Shown piece by piece: positions 9,360-18,261 of a stretch of 36,460 nucleotides of DNA (positions are counted from its first letter, which is position 1; every line of letters starts with the position of its first letter). Made by a program: the position numbers and the translations under genes. The notes below the pieces were generated by a model, which worked only from the letters and a program-made list of their open reading frames with translations, was not told the origin of the DNA and searched no databases. This DNA is from Haemophilus quentini (lineage in GTDB: Bacteria > Pseudomonadota > Gammaproteobacteria > Enterobacterales > Pasteurellaceae): NCBI GenBank assembly GCA_001752465.1, contig MDJB01000015.1:1-36460 (forward strand), given 5' to 3'.

Positions 9360-10757
9360 TTAATTACCTCTAAATGATAAAAAGAAAATTGTTAGTGCTA
9401 ATAAATCAGCACTACCGCCCGAACTTAAATTACGTTCAATGCAGGCGGTATCAAATTTCATTAATGCTTGTGTCAGCGCTGCTTTATCTGTCACAAGATG
9501 TTGATCTGTAAGCAGATCCCGTGCTGTTTGCTGTATGAAATGCAATCCTGCTAAACCACCTCGATGAACCACGTTAGTGTCGGAGTTAATTGCCATTAAA
9601 TTCAACAACAAAATCAGTAAACGATGTTCCCATTCTAACTGATGGTACTCATCAAATTGTGGCAACAACGTTTGAATGAGATTAAAACCATTTTCTGCTT
9701 CGCCACGGACACCTGTTAAGCCATATTTTTGGAATAAACGCACTCCAGCCGTACTAGGCAAGTGTTCAGGATAATTTTTGAGTTCATCCGTTAAACCTTG
9801 AGTAAATTGTGCAATAAGTGAGCAGATTAATTTAACATCAAAATCTACCGCACTTTGAGCCAAACTTTTTTGTGCCAATAATCGTCCAATTGCCGTACAC
9901 ACTAAACCAAAAGAAAAAATAGCACCTTTGTGGGTGTTTACGCCATCAGTAACTTTAAACATTGCTTTTTCCGCCAATAAACCTAAAGGACGAATTTCAG
10001 CGAGAATTTGATTTTCAGACAAATGCGCGGTCATCATGCCTTTGAGAACAAACTGCGTAAAAAAAGGTTTTAAACTAATCGCACTTTGCTCAAAAGTATG
10101 CAGGTTCATATCTTTGTGCGAACCGTTATTGATGGCATCCACTAAACCAGGTTTTGGCGATAAGCGAGCCTCTTGTATTAATGCCAGATAAACTTGTTCA
10201 CCAATATGTTCTGCGAAATCATGATTTTGTGCAAGAGATTGAATTTTATCCACAATCTCATCAATCTCGTGCTTGCGGGTTCTGGCACAGATTTTTGCAT
10301 TTTCCCCGCACACTAAACAAGTTCTTGGAGAAAGATCAAAATCTGTACGACTCAGTAGATTGCCTTTAGCATTAAACACATCTAAATCCCACAAACGAGC
10401 AAGAGGAATGCTTTCTTCCAATTCAATCATCAGCACTTTTAGCGTACGAGCATCTATCGGTAATACAAAATAGGCTTCATGCCCCGTTTCTAACGGACGG
10501 ATTATTTCTTTTACTGCTGTAATGTTTAACTGAGTAAAAAGTGCGGTCAGATTTTCTAGAGCTTTTCTAAAAACATAATCCAACAAAGCATTTTTTTTTA
10601 CTCCACCCACAGCAGTTAAAGTGATGCAAAGTAAGGTTTGTCCATATTGTGTTATAAGCTGTTGTTGTAAAATTGCACGTTCCTCTCGAGCATTAAGTAA
10701 TGCTTCAAGTGAAATTTCTGAACCCTCTGTAGAGAATGTCGTAAAAAAATGCTGCAA
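9360..10757 (-). CDS. citXG: Fused CitX-CitG: citrate lyase prosthetic-group synthase and transferase
   Basis: Residues 1 to about 180 match CitX, which transfers the phosphoribosyl-dephospho-CoA group to the acyl carrier CitD (RLWDLDVFN at 121-129, then a cysteine-rich CLVCGENAKICAR). Residues from about 185 to 465 match CitG, which makes that prosthetic group from ATP and dephospho-CoA (SPKPGLVD near 200-207, NLHTFEQSA near 218-226, GVNTHKGAIFSFG). E. coli has two separate proteins. The start codon is TTG: no in-frame ATG exists between it and an upstream stop, and the resulting N terminus (MQHFF...) aligns in length with E. coli CitX. An AGAGCGG sequence is a plausible ribosome site. It follows citF after an unusual 180-bp gap. 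Confidence 0.92.
   Translation of the reverse strand: MQHFFTTFSTEGSEISLEALLNAREERAILQQQLITQYGQTLLCITLTAVGGVKKNALLDYVFRKALENLTALFTQLNITAVKEIIRPLETGHEAYFVLPIDARTLKVLMIELEESIPLARLWDLDVFNAKGNLLSRTDFDLSPRTCLVCGENAKICARTRKHEIDEIVDKIQSLAQNHDFAEHIGEQVYLALIQEARLSPKPGLVDAINNGSHKDMNLHTFEQSAISLKPFFTQFVLKGMMTAHLSENQILAEIRPLGLLAEKAMFKVTDGVNTHKGAIFSFGLVCTAIGRLLAQKSLAQSAVDFDVKLICSLIAQFTQGLTDELKNYPEHLPSTAGVRLFQKYGLTGVRGEAENGFNLIQTLLPQFDEYHQLEWEHRLLILLLNLMAINSDTNVVHRGGLAGLHFIQQTARDLLTDQHLVTDKAALTQALMKFDTACIERNLSSGGSADLLALTIFFLSFRGN
9847..9855 (-). repeat. DNA uptake signal sequence
   Basis: Exact ACCGCACTT inside the CitG half of citXG. Confidence 0.9.
10539..10547 (+). repeat. DNA uptake signal sequence
   Basis: Exact AAGTGCGGT inside the CitX half of citXG. 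Confidence 0.9.
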
Positions 10758-10824
10758 AATTTGACCGCTCTTTTGTATAAAAATAAATTTTCTTAACGCT
10801 TTCCATTTATAGGGTGTTGGCGAA

Positions 10825-10856
10825 AGCTGAAAGAGCTAATTGAGTCTCTTTCAACT
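10825..10856 (-). repeat. Hairpin in the citF-citXG intercistronic gap
   Basis: The arms 10825-10835 and 10846-10856 pair over 11 positions with one mismatch, and the inner 7 bp (GAAAGAG/CTCTTTC) are perfect, around a 10-base loop. On the minus strand no T run follows, so it is more likely an mRNA-stability or processing stem than a terminator. Confidence 0.45.
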
Positions 10857-10937
10857 CTTTGGGCTCCTTTCCTGATAATCATGGGAAGACAAGAGTTAAT
10901 TTTGGCTATTGAAAGTAGATCGCTTGTAATGCTGATT

Positions 10938-12440
10938 CTAGTCTTTAACTTGATACACCGTATCAATCACCGAACCATCACGATAACGAACAACAGCCAC
11001 AGGTTTATTAGTAAACTCAATTTCTTTTGGTTTACCTGTAATGCTGTAAGCGCGCTCACAAAGCTGTTCAATGGTAAACAAAGGAATATCTGCTTTATTT
11101 AAAGCGTCTATCAAATCTGGACGTTTAGGATTTACTGCTACACCATGATCGGTAACGAGAATATCGACGTTTTCACCAGGTGTTACACAGGTAATCACGT
11201 TTTCCACCACGGTTGGAATACGACCACGAACTAATGGTGCCACAATGATTGCTATTTGTGCAGAAGCTGCGGTATCGCAATGACCACCAGATGCACCGCG
11301 AATCACACCGTCAGAGCCAGTCAATACATTCACGTTAAATTTAGTGTCGATTTCTAGAGCAGAAAGAATAACCATATCTAAACGTCCAACAGATGCGCCT
11401 TTGGAACTGTAATTCGCATATTGGTTAGCGGAGACTTCAATATGATTTGGGTTACGGGAAAGTGATTCAGCTGCAACAGAATCAAAGCTTTGTACATCTA
11501 ATAATTTTTTAATAAGACCAGCTTCATGTAATGCCACCATACTTGCGGTAATACCGCCAAGTGCGAAATCGGCAGTGATATTTTCACGACGCATTTTTTC
11601 TTCTAGGAAGCGTGTAACAGCTAATGCTGCCCCCCCAGAACCAGTTTGTAATGAGAAGCAATCCTTAAAATAACCACTGGCAAAAATTACTTCTGCACAT
11701 TTACGCGCGATGAGTAATTCGCGTGGATTGGTAGTCATTCGGGTTGCGCCACCGCCAATTTTTTTCGGGTCACCGACGGCTTCAACTTGCACGATTAAAT
11801 CTACTTGATCTTGAGCAATGCCGATTGGGTGGTGCGGGTATTCAGCAAATTCCTCTGTGAGCAACACAACTTTGTCTGCGTATTCAGCATCGACACGCGC
11901 ATAGCCTAGAGAGCCGCATTTACTTTTTCCAGTAAATCCATTGGAATTACCGAATGTGTCACAGCAAGGTACGCCTAAAAAAGCAACGTCAATTTTTAAT
12001 TCGCCAGATTTTACTAAGTGAACACGTCCACCATGAGAATGAATATTTACAGGTTCATTTAATAAACCGCGAGAGATTTGCTCTGCAAGTTCACCGCGTA
12101 AACCAGAAGAATAGATTTTGGTGACCACGCCATTTTTGATATGTTCGACAATCGGGAAGTGGCTATCAATTAAGGATGAAGATGCAAGGGTCAGATTTTT
12201 GAAACCCATTTCGGCAATTTTATTCATCACCATATTCACCACGAAATCTCCGCCCCGAAAAGCATGATGAAATGAAACAGTCATACCATCTTTTAAGCCC
12301 GAGCGTTTAATTGCTTCTTCTAAAGAAGTACAAAGTTTACGATCTTTCTCAGTGCACGCAAGGGATTCAGATTTAAGCTCAGCTTGATAAACTGGGCGAC
12401 TAGCATGATATTTTTCAATACGTTGTTCTCTTGTTGTCAT
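10938..12440 (-). CDS. citF: Citrate lyase alpha subunit (citrate:acetyl-ACP transferase)
   Basis: CitF exchanges the acetyl group on the acyl carrier CitD for citrate, giving citryl-ACP, which CitE then cleaves. The 500-residue protein is of the usual length and carries the family segments GASGGHCDTAASAQ and VTDHGVAVNPKRPDL in its C-terminal half, and SFHHAFRGGDFVVN near residue 57. It starts 13 bp after citE with only a weak ribosome site. It is part of the cytoplasmic citrate lyase complex (alpha, beta, gamma). Confidence 0.97.
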   Translation of the reverse strand: MTTREQRIEKYHASRPVYQAELKSESLACTEKDRKLCTSLEEAIKRSGLKDGMTVSFHHAFRGGDFVVNMVMNKIAEMGFKNLTLASSSLIDSHFPIVEHIKNGVVTKIYSSGLRGELAEQISRGLLNEPVNIHSHGGRVHLVKSGELKIDVAFLGVPCCDTFGNSNGFTGKSKCGSLGYARVDAEYADKVVLLTEEFAEYPHHPIGIAQDQVDLIVQVEAVGDPKKIGGGATRMTTNPRELLIARKCAEVIFASGYFKDCFSLQTGSGGAALAVTRFLEEKMRRENITADFALGGITASMVALHEAGLIKKLLDVQSFDSVAAESLSRNPNHIEVSANQYANYSSKGASVGRLDMVILSALEIDTKFNVNVLTGSDGVIRGASGGHCDTAASAQIAIIVAPLVRGRIPTVVENVITCVTPGENVDILVTDHGVAVNPKRPDLIDALNKADIPLFTIEQLCERAYSITGKPKEIEFTNKPVAVVRYRDGSVIDTVYQVKD

Positions 12441-12453
12441 CTTTTTATCTCAC

Positions 12454-13329
12454 TTACTCTTCACGAACACCTGATTTCGCACGTTCCAATACCAATTTTG
12501 CGCGATCAATAATCGGTGCATCAATCATTTTACCGTTTAACGAAACAACACCAGCCCCTTGTCGTTCAGCTTCTGCTGCCGCTTCAATAATGCGTTTTGC
12601 CTGCTCCACGTCTTTTTGTGTCGGTGCAAATAAGTTGTGTAACAATTCAATTTGGCGTGGGTTGATTAAGGATTTACCGTCAAAACCAAGCTGTTTAATT
12701 AACGCAGCCTCTTTTAAGAAGCCTTCTTCATTGTTCGCGTTAGAATATACGGTATCAAAGGCCTGAATGCCAGCCGCACGTGCCGCTTGTAAAATAGAAC
12801 AACGAGCAAAAAGCAGTTCAATCCCCTCTGGTGAACGCTCGGTTTTTAAGTTACGTACGTAATCCTCAGCACCCAATGCGATACCAATTAAACGTTTAGA
12901 AGCGAAAGCTATTTGGTTGGCTTGAGTGATACCTAATGGTGATTCGATGGCTGCTAGCATTTTAGTCGAACCTGCTTCTCGACCGCAAGCTTTCTCAATC
13001 TCAGTAATGGCGTGATCCATATCCAACACATCTTGCGCGCTTTCAGTTTTTGGCATACGTACCACATCCACACCCGCACGCACTACCGCATTCAAATCCA
13101 ATAAACCAAATTCAGAATCTAGCGGATTAACACGAACTACGGTCTCAATTTCTTTATAAAGCGGATGCTGAAGTGCGTGAGCGACTAATAAACGAGCAGA
13201 ATCTTTTTCTTTGAGAGCAACCGCATCTTCTAAGTCAAACATAATGGAATCTGGTTTATAAATAAAGCTATTACTTAACATGGCGGCATTTGAGCCTGGC
13301 ACAAATAACATACTTCTTCTTAATTTCAT
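12454..13329 (-). CDS. citE: Citrate lyase beta subunit (citryl-ACP lyase)
   Basis: CitE splits citryl-ACP into oxaloacetate and acetyl-ACP. The 291-residue protein is a TIM-barrel of the HpcH/HpaI lyase family: [12 protein letters not shown] at the N terminus, [16 protein letters not shown] (about 32-47) with the Mg-binding acidic residues, and [13 protein letters not shown] in the second half. Its ATG overlaps the citD stop by 4 bp (ATGA) and a strong GGGAGG ribosome site lies in the end of citD, so the two are translationally coupled. Confidence 0.97.
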   Translation of the reverse strand: MKLRRSMLFVPGSNAAMLSNSFIYKPDSIMFDLEDAVALKEKDSARLLVAHALQHPLYKEIETVVRVNPLDSEFGLLDLNAVVRAGVDVVRMPKTESAQDVLDMDHAITEIEKACGREAGSTKMLAAIESPLGITQANQIAFASKRLIGIALGAEDYVRNLKTERSPEGIELLFARCSILQAARAAGIQAFDTVYSNANNEEGFLKEAALIKQLGFDGKSLINPRQIELLHNLFAPTQKDVEQAKRIIEAAAEAERQGAGVVSLNGKMIDAPIIDRAKLVLERAKSGVREE

Positions 13330-13613
13330 AACACAGCCTCCCAGTTAATCATTTCATCAGTTGCACGCATTGCAGCAGCTTTTACTCGAGCTTGTAACAC
13401 GCAATCTAACGCCCCTTTGTCTTCTACAATGACTTGTGCTGCTGTAATACCAAGTTTTGCTAATACTTCACGAACTGTCGCTTCAATTTGTTCACCAAAT
13501 TGTTTTGCTACTGAGCTATTGATTTCAATATCGAGTGAATCAAAAGGTTGAACGCGTACTTGAACATCACTGGATTCCAGTGTCCCTGCAACAGCTACTT
13601 TTGTTATTTTCAT
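13326..13613 (-). CDS. citD: Citrate lyase gamma subunit (acyl carrier protein)
   Basis: CitD is the small acyl carrier of citrate lyase. Its phosphoribosyl-dephospho-CoA arm is attached to Ser14, which is present here in AGTLESSD. At 95 residues it is of normal size. A clear AAGGAAAA ribosome site precedes the ATG. The arm is made and attached by the fused CitXG and acetylated by CitC, both from the same operon. Confidence 0.97.
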   Translation of the reverse strand: MKITKVAVAGTLESSDVQVRVQPFDSLDIEINSSVAKQFGEQIEATVREVLAKLGITAAQVIVEDKGALDCVLQARVKAAAMRATDEMINWEAVL

Positions 13614-13650
13614 AGATTTTCCTTCCGTATATTGATGAATAAAAATGTAT

Positions 13651-14658
13651 TTAAAAACGACCGCACTTTTGTAAATAATTTAACGTAGTCATAGGCACAA
13701 ACTCTGCGAGTTGAGCCCAATTTTTTTCAGCCAAATGCTTTCGTACTGTAGAAGCAGAAATAATCTGGTTGCTTGCTGTTTTTCTAGGTATCTCGATAAC
13801 ATTTATTTTTACTGCATTCATTTCGACATCCCTTAACCAATAATGCATTTGGCGATTATATTCGGCAGTGACGGGACAATTTAGCTCAGTACCAACAAAG
13901 CGATGTGTTATGCCCAAAGCTTGAGCAATATGTAAACGGAATAACTTCAGATCAACCTCAACATAACTTTCATCTGTAATTAATTGATCTTTTAGGAAAT
14001 AATTTGGAAATGTTGCACGAGAAATAATATAGTCAGAGCCAGAATGAAGAGTGATATTGGGTAAATCGAAAATACCTTGTTTAACCATTTCAAATCGTTC
14101 AGCGTAAGAAAATTGCGATGCGTCTTCACCAACAATAAATAAATGCAGATGATCACATTGTTGTAATGCTTGCTCAATTAAATAACGATGACCTAAGGTA
14201 AATGGATTCGCATTCATTACAATCGAGCCAATTCGATTACCATCCACACGCATTTTCTCCCATAATGAGCATTGTTTTTGTAAACGCGTAGCACTATTTT
14301 CTAACAATACTACATAAGGATTGGCATCAGAGATGATATAAAAACCGCAAGATTTGAACAACGTTGCATATTCGGGTTTTGTATAAATAAAAAGGTGTGG
14401 GCGTTTTAGCGTGTAAGCTAAATCAACCAATTCAGTAATTAATTGCAGGGCAACACCGCTACCACGCAAAGACTCATCAATCGCAACACATTTTATGATA
14501 TTGCCTGCTAAACCTCCACAGACAACGATTTGTTCGTTATCATTATAGCCAACAACAAAATACTCGATTTGTTCATCTAATTTAAGCGCATTTTGATGTA
14601 AAAATGTCTGAATGAGAGAAAGTTTTTTTTGTTCAGTAGAAATTCGCTCAAATTGCAT
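13651..14658 (-). CDS. citC: [Citrate (pro-3S)-lyase] ligase
   Basis: CitC acetylates the prosthetic group of CitD with ATP and acetate, switching citrate lyase on. The 335-residue protein has an N-terminal GNAT-like domain (RGSGVALQ at 65-72) and a C-terminal nucleotidyltransferase domain with [13 protein letters not shown] (about 148-160, containing the HxGH-type motif) and SASTVRKHL near the end. GGAGAG precedes the ATG. It is the first gene of the cit operon, behind the promoter at 14705-14733. The regulator genes citA/citB, which adjoin citC in E. coli, are absent here. Confidence 0.95.
   Translation of the reverse strand: MQFERISTEQKKLSLIQTFLHQNALKLDEQIEYFVVGYNDNEQIVVCGGLAGNIIKCVAIDESLRGSGVALQLITELVDLAYTLKRPHLFIYTKPEYATLFKSCGFYIISDANPYVVLLENSATRLQKQCSLWEKMRVDGNRIGSIVMNANPFTLGHRYLIEQALQQCDHLHLFIVGEDASQFSYAERFEMVKQGIFDLPNITLHSGSDYIISRATFPNYFLKDQLITDESYVEVDLKLFRLHIAQALGITHRFVGTELNCPVTAEYNRQMHYWLRDVEMNAVKINVIEIPRKTASNQIISASTVRKHLAEKNWAQLAEFVPMTTLNYLQKCGRF
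13660..13668 (-). repeat. DNA uptake signal sequence
   Basis: Exact ACCGCACTT inside the last codons of citC. Confidence 0.9.
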
Positions 14659-14704
14659 CGACTCTCCAAAAAAGAAGAAAACATAACATCACTACCAAGT
14701 TAGT

Positions 14705-14733
14705 AGTATAGAGTTATTATAAGCGATGAGCAA
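14705..14733 (-). promoter_or_regulatory. Sigma70-type promoter of the cit operon
   Basis: On the minus strand, -35 TTGCTC (14733-14728) and -10 TATACT (14710-14705) are separated by 17 bp. This places the start of transcription near 14698, about 40 bases before citC. A small dyad ACTAC-N7-GTAGT (14691-14707) overlaps the predicted start and could be an operator. Confidence 0.65.
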
Positions 14734-14841
14734 ATTACGATATAAGATAAGCTCATATTTTCCCCAACTTTATAATCTAATATTATCTTCACACTGCATT
14801 ATACATTGAATAATTTATAGATATTTCCTTTTTTTTCAAAA

Positions 14842-14868
14842 ACTTACATGGTACTCGATCATATAAGT
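14842..14868. promoter_or_regulatory. Imperfect dyad upstream of the cit promoter
   Basis: The arms ACTTACATG (14842-14850) and CATATAAGT (14860-14868) are complementary at 8 of 9 positions around a 9-base spacer. It lies about 155 bp upstream of the predicted cit transcription start. It could be an activator site; the factor is unknown. Confidence 0.3.
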
Positions 14869-14979
14869 TAAAAATACTATTTTCTTGATATCCTTTTCCT
14901 TACAATTGCGGAAATGATGATATGCTTAATAGTTGATTAATGAATAGGCAATATTGGCGGTTACTCTGAGTTGTAAAAA

Positions 14980-15017
14980 TAAACCGCACTTTTGTAAGAA
15001 GCAAAAAGTGCGGTTTA
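14980..15017 (-). terminator. Paired-USS terminator downstream of lipA
   Basis: Two inverted uptake signals (14983-14991 and 15006-15014) give 14-bp arms TAAACCGCACTTTT / AAAAGTGCGGTTTA with a 10-base loop. It begins 18 bp after the lipA stop. Confidence 0.85.
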
Positions 15018-15035
15018 ATTCAGCGTAGTTTTAAA

Positions 15036-15998
15036 TTATTTCACTAATCCGCCACTGGCTTGTAAATCAGCATGATAAGAAGAGCGAACAAATGGCCCAC
15101 AAGCTGCATGTTCAAAGCCCATTTTATTAGCTTTATCACGAAATATATCAAACTCGGTAGGCGGAACATAACGCGCAACAGGCAAATGGTGACGGCTAGG
15201 TTGGAGATATTGTCCTAATGTCAGCATCGTTACACCATTATCTCGTAAATCTTGCATTACTTGCAAAATTTCCTCGTTAGTTTCTCCTAATCCCACCATT
15301 AAACCAGATTTGGTTGGGATATTTGGGAACATTTCTTTAAATTCACGCAATAATTTAAGTGACCATTCGTAATCTGCCCCTGGACGAATCTCTTTATATA
15401 GGCGCGGTACGTTTTCTAAATTATGGTTAAAAACATCTGGCGGATTATCTTTTAATTTTTCCAATGCCTGTGTAATGCGACCACGGAAATCAGGCACTAA
15501 AATTTCAATCTTAATATTAGGATTAAGCTCGCGCACAGCTTTTACACATTCTGCAAAATGACCCGCGCCACGATCAGGCAAATCATCGCGATCCACCGAT
15601 GTAATCACTACATATTTAAGTTTCATATCTTGGATAGTTTCAGCCAATTTTTGTGGCTCTTCAGGATCGGGCGGTAATGGTTTCCCATGCGCAACATCAC
15701 AGAACGGACAACGGCGAGTACAAATTGCGCCTAAAATCATAAAAGTTGCTGTTCCATGATTAAAACATTCGTGTAAATTTGGACAAGATGCTTCTTCACA
15801 CACGGAATGCAAACCATGACGACGCATTCCATTTTTGATGCTTTCAATTTTAAGTGAATTTGCTGGAAGTTTAATTTTCATCCATTCGGGCTTTTTCAAT
15901 AGCTCTTGGTTTGGATCAATATTTTTTACTGGAATAATCGACGTTTTTGCCGCATCGCGATATTTTACACCGCGTTCCATTTTGAAAGGCGTTGACAT
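15036..15998 (-). CDS. lipA: Lipoyl synthase
   Basis: LipA is a radical-SAM enzyme that inserts two sulfurs into protein-bound octanoyl groups to make lipoate. Numbered from the chosen start, the auxiliary cluster cysteines are 67, 72 and 78 ([12 protein letters not shown]), the radical-SAM cysteines 93, 97 and 100 (CTRRCPFC), and the C-terminal serine motif RSSY is at 305-308. An upstream in-frame ATG at 16043 would give 335 residues. I choose 15998 (320 residues) because it has AGGA 6 bases upstream, gives the usual family length, and lies after a terminator hairpin (16013-16037) that the longer reading would have to encode. Confidence 0.95.
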   Translation of the reverse strand: MSTPFKMERGVKYRDAAKTSIIPVKNIDPNQELLKKPEWMKIKLPANSLKIESIKNGMRRHGLHSVCEEASCPNLHECFNHGTATFMILGAICTRRCPFCDVAHGKPLPPDPEEPQKLAETIQDMKLKYVVITSVDRDDLPDRGAGHFAECVKAVRELNPNIKIEILVPDFRGRITQALEKLKDNPPDVFNHNLENVPRLYKEIRPGADYEWSLKLLREFKEMFPNIPTKSGLMVGLGETNEEILQVMQDLRDNGVTMLTLGQYLQPSRHHLPVARYVPPTEFDIFRDKANKMGFEHAACGPFVRSSYHADLQASGGLVK

Positions 15999-16012
15999 AA
16001 GCGTTCCTAAAT

Positions 16013-16037
16013 AAAAATGCCCAAACCGGGCATTTTT
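16013..16037 (-). terminator. Terminator or attenuator between lipB and lipA
   Basis: The perfect 10-bp arms AAAAATGCCC (16013-16022) and GGGCATTTTT (16028-16037) with a 5-base loop are followed on the minus strand by ATTTAGG. It lies 12 bp past the lipB stop and 14 bp before the lipA start, so lipA expression must come from read-through or a separate start. Confidence 0.75.
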
Positions 16038-16049
16038 GATCATTAAATA

Positions 16050-16688
16050 TTACAAATTTGTTACATTATAGCCTAAAAGCTCAGCAAAGTGTTTAATTAA
16101 TTTTGGTGAAACCTTATCGCAATTAGCCTCATCTTGATTAACAAAATCCGCTAATTGACACATTTCAAGACCAGCATAGCCACACGGGTTAATATAATGA
16201 AATGGATTCAGATCCATATTGATATTCAATGCTAATCCGTGAAAAGAGCAACCACGACGAATACGCAGTCCAAGCGAACAAATCTTTTTTCCATCCACAT
16301 ACACGCCTGGTGCATCAGGTTTTGGATAACTTTCAATACCATATTCAGCTAAAGTTTTTACCACCGTTTGTTCAAGTGCGGTAACTAATTGACGTACATT
16401 TAAATTCTCATGACGCTTAATATCAATGAGCACATACATCACTTGCTGACCGGGTGCATGATAGGTTATTTGCCCACCACGATCGGACTGCACTACAGGT
16501 ATTTCACTACGTTGTAAAAGATGCTCTGGTTTACCTGCTTGCCCTTGGGTAAATACAGGAGGATGTTGCACCAACCAAATTTCGTCTTGCGTTTCCTCGG
16601 TTCGACTATCTGTAAAATTCTGCATTTTATGCCAAATGTCTTGATAATCTTGCAACCCTAACTGATGAACGATAAGGGAATTATTCAT
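16050..16688 (-). CDS. lipB: Octanoyltransferase LipB
   Basis: LipB moves octanoate from octanoyl-ACP to lipoyl domains, giving the substrate for LipA. The 212-residue protein has the conserved [12 protein letters not shown] (70-81), Lys135 in KKICSLG and the catalytic Cys169 in NPCGYAG, the same positions as in the E. coli enzyme. It follows ybeD with one base between stop and ATG, indicating coupling. Confidence 0.97.
   Translation of the reverse strand: MNNSLIVHQLGLQDYQDIWHKMQNFTDSRTEETQDEIWLVQHPPVFTQGQAGKPEHLLQRSEIPVVQSDRGGQITYHAPGQQVMYVLIDIKRHENLNVRQLVTALEQTVVKTLAEYGIESYPKPDAPGVYVDGKKICSLGLRIRRGCSFHGLALNINMDLNPFHYINPCGYAGLEMCQLADFVNQDEANCDKVSPKLIKHFAELLGYNVTNL
16374..16382 (+). repeat. 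DNA uptake signal sequence
   Basis: Exact AAGTGCGGT inside lipB. Confidence 0.9.
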
Positions 16689-16689
16689 A

Positions 16690-16968
16690 CTAGATAACCA
16701 TTTTCACGCCTTCAACTTTAGCCAGTTCTTTATAAAGTGTTTCTACCTGCTCAAAGTTTTCAGCAATAATGTCGATTGATACCGAATTATAAGTGCCTTT
16801 ACTACTGCGTTTTTCCTTAGGAATATAATCGCCTTTAATATATTTTTGAACCACTTGTATAAGATCTTGTACTAACCCTTCTCGATTAATCCCAGCAACT
16901 TTAAAGGTCATTTTTGCTGGAAATTCCATTAATTCTTTAAGTTTTGCGTAATCATTTTCCGTTGTCAT
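16690..16968 (-). CDS. ybeD: YbeD family protein (DUF493)
   Basis: A 92-residue protein of the DUF493/UPF0250 family with an ACT-like ferredoxin fold: [25 protein letters not shown] in the first half and [23 protein letters not shown] in the second. The biochemical role is not established. The ACT-like fold and its fixed place between dacA and lipB in gammaproteobacteria suggest a regulatory protein, possibly tied to lipoate metabolism, but that is inference. Confidence 0.9.
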   Translation of the reverse strand: MTTENDYAKLKELMEFPAKMTFKVAGINREGLVQDLIQVVQKYIKGDYIPKEKRSSKGTYNSVSIDIIAENFEQVETLYKELAKVEGVKMVI

Positions 16969-17040
16969 ATTATTTCTCAGTAATAAAAATTATGCGTGGA
17001 TGGCAAACTACCCGCATAGTACGTAATCTCTTAATTAAAA

Positions 17041-17049
17041 AAGTGCGGT
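17041..17049 (+). repeat. DNA uptake signal sequence
   Basis: Exact AAGTGCGGT in the 96-bp gap between dacA and ybeD. Confidence 0.9.
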
Positions 17050-17064
17050 AATTTCTCAGATATT

Positions 17065-18246
17065 TTATGCAAACAAGCCTTTTACAGTGAGCACCAGCCA
17101 ATCCCAAGCTTTTCCAAAAATACCGGCTTCGCCAACTTCATCCATTACTTGTAAGTTTACCGCTGCAATATCCTTGCCTTCTAATTGATAAACGACTTTC
17201 CCTACAATTTGTCCTTTTGCTAAAGGTGCTTGTAAGTTTTTACCTTCTAACTCATAGCGCACTTTAAGCTCATTTTGTTTACCTTTCGGAATAGTGATAA
17301 AGCGGTCTTGTAGCGTTCCCAATTTCACGCTACCTTTATCACCATAATAAACAGGTTGCTCTGAAATGACTTTACCTGCTTCTAAAGTTTTAAAGGTTTC
17401 AAAATTAGCAAAACCCCATTGTAAAAGTTTTTTACTTTCTACTTCACGACCTTTATAAGTTGGAACCCCCATTACCACTGAAATCAAACGCATATTGTTT
17501 GGTGCCGTGGCAGAAGCAACTAAGTTATATCCTGCTTGACTGGTATGACCCGTTTTCATCCCATCAACATTGATAGTTTTATCCCACAGTAAGCCATTAC
17601 GGTTAGGTTGTTTAATCTTGTTAAATGTGAAATCTTTTTCTGAGTAAATTTTATATTCTTCAGGTAAATCACGAATAATATGCGCACCAATAATTGCCAT
17701 ATCATGCGCGGAAGAATATTGATTTGGATCGTCCAAACCATGTGGCGTAGTGAAATTAGTGTTTTTCAAACCAAATTTTTGAACATATTTATTCATTGTT
17801 TCTACAAAGTTCGGTACATTGCCAGAAATATGTTCGGCTAAAGCCACTGTTGCATCATTTCCAGAAACAACAATCACGCCTCGATTCAAATCTGCTACAG
17901 ATACTTGTGTATTTAAATCTAAAAACATTTTTGATGAGTCAGGGAAATTACGCCCCCACGCACTCTCGCCAATAGTCACCATATCAGTATTATGGATTTT
18001 GCCTTGTTTTAATGCGACGCCAACCACATAACTTGTCATCATTTTAGTCAGTGATGCAGGATATTGACGTTGATCTGGGTTAAGTGCGGTTAAAATTGCG
18101 CCTGAATTATAATCCATCAGTACATACGTTTGAGCCGTAATTTGTGGAGGCATTACAGCAAACTGAATATCTTCAGCAGATACGGAAAAAGTGCTAAGTG
18201 CCACAAATCCAGATAAAAATGCGATTTTTGTTGTTCTTTTCAACAT
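17065..18246 (-). CDS. dacA: D-alanyl-D-alanine carboxypeptidase (PBP5/6 type)
   Basis: DacA removes the terminal D-alanine from peptidoglycan pentapeptides in the periplasm. The 393-residue protein has a signal peptide (about 1-24, ending VSA), the active-site SLTK at 65-68 (Ser65), SGN at 127-129 and KTG at 230-232. A PBP5 C-terminal beta domain and an amphipathic end (FGKAWDWLVLTVKGLF) probably anchor it to the outer face of the inner membrane. AGGAAG lies before the ATG. It follows rlpA by 15 bp. Confidence 0.96.
   Translation of the reverse strand: MLKRTTKIAFLSGFVALSTFSVSAEDIQFAVMPPQITAQTYVLMDYNSGAILTALNPDQRQYPASLTKMMTSYVVGVALKQGKIHNTDMVTIGESAWGRNFPDSSKMFLDLNTQVSVADLNRGVIVVSGNDATVALAEHISGNVPNFVETMNKYVQKFGLKNTNFTTPHGLDDPNQYSSAHDMAIIGAHIIRDLPEEYKIYSEKDFTFNKIKQPNRNGLLWDKTINVDGMKTGHTSQAGYNLVASATAPNNMRLISVVMGVPTYKGREVESKKLLQWGFANFETFKTLEAGKVISEQPVYYGDKGSVKLGTLQDRFITIPKGKQNELKVRYELEGKNLQAPLAKGQIVGKVVYQLEGKDIAAVNLQVMDEVGEAGIFGKAWDWLVLTVKGLFA
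18082..18090 (+). repeat. DNA uptake signal sequence
   Basis: Exact AAGTGCGGT inside dacA. Confidence 0.9.
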
Positions 18247-18261
18247 AAGATCTTCCTACAA

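Larger units (their letters stand above)
14659..15035. other. Gene-free gap between citC and lipA
   Basis: This 377-bp AT-rich stretch holds the cit promoter (14705-14733), an imperfect 9-bp dyad (14842-14868) and the lipA terminator (14980-15017). I see no coding region in it. Confidence 0.6.

Noticed and set aside
10804-10906. Short minus-strand frame (ATG at 10806) between citF and citXG
   Set aside because: It overlaps the citXG start in another frame, is only about 33 codons long and has no recognisable similarity.
14781-14795. Possible CRP site upstream of citC (TGTGA on the minus strand)
   Set aside because: Only one half-site matches. The other half shares about 2 of 5 bases, and it would be about 85 bp from the predicted start.
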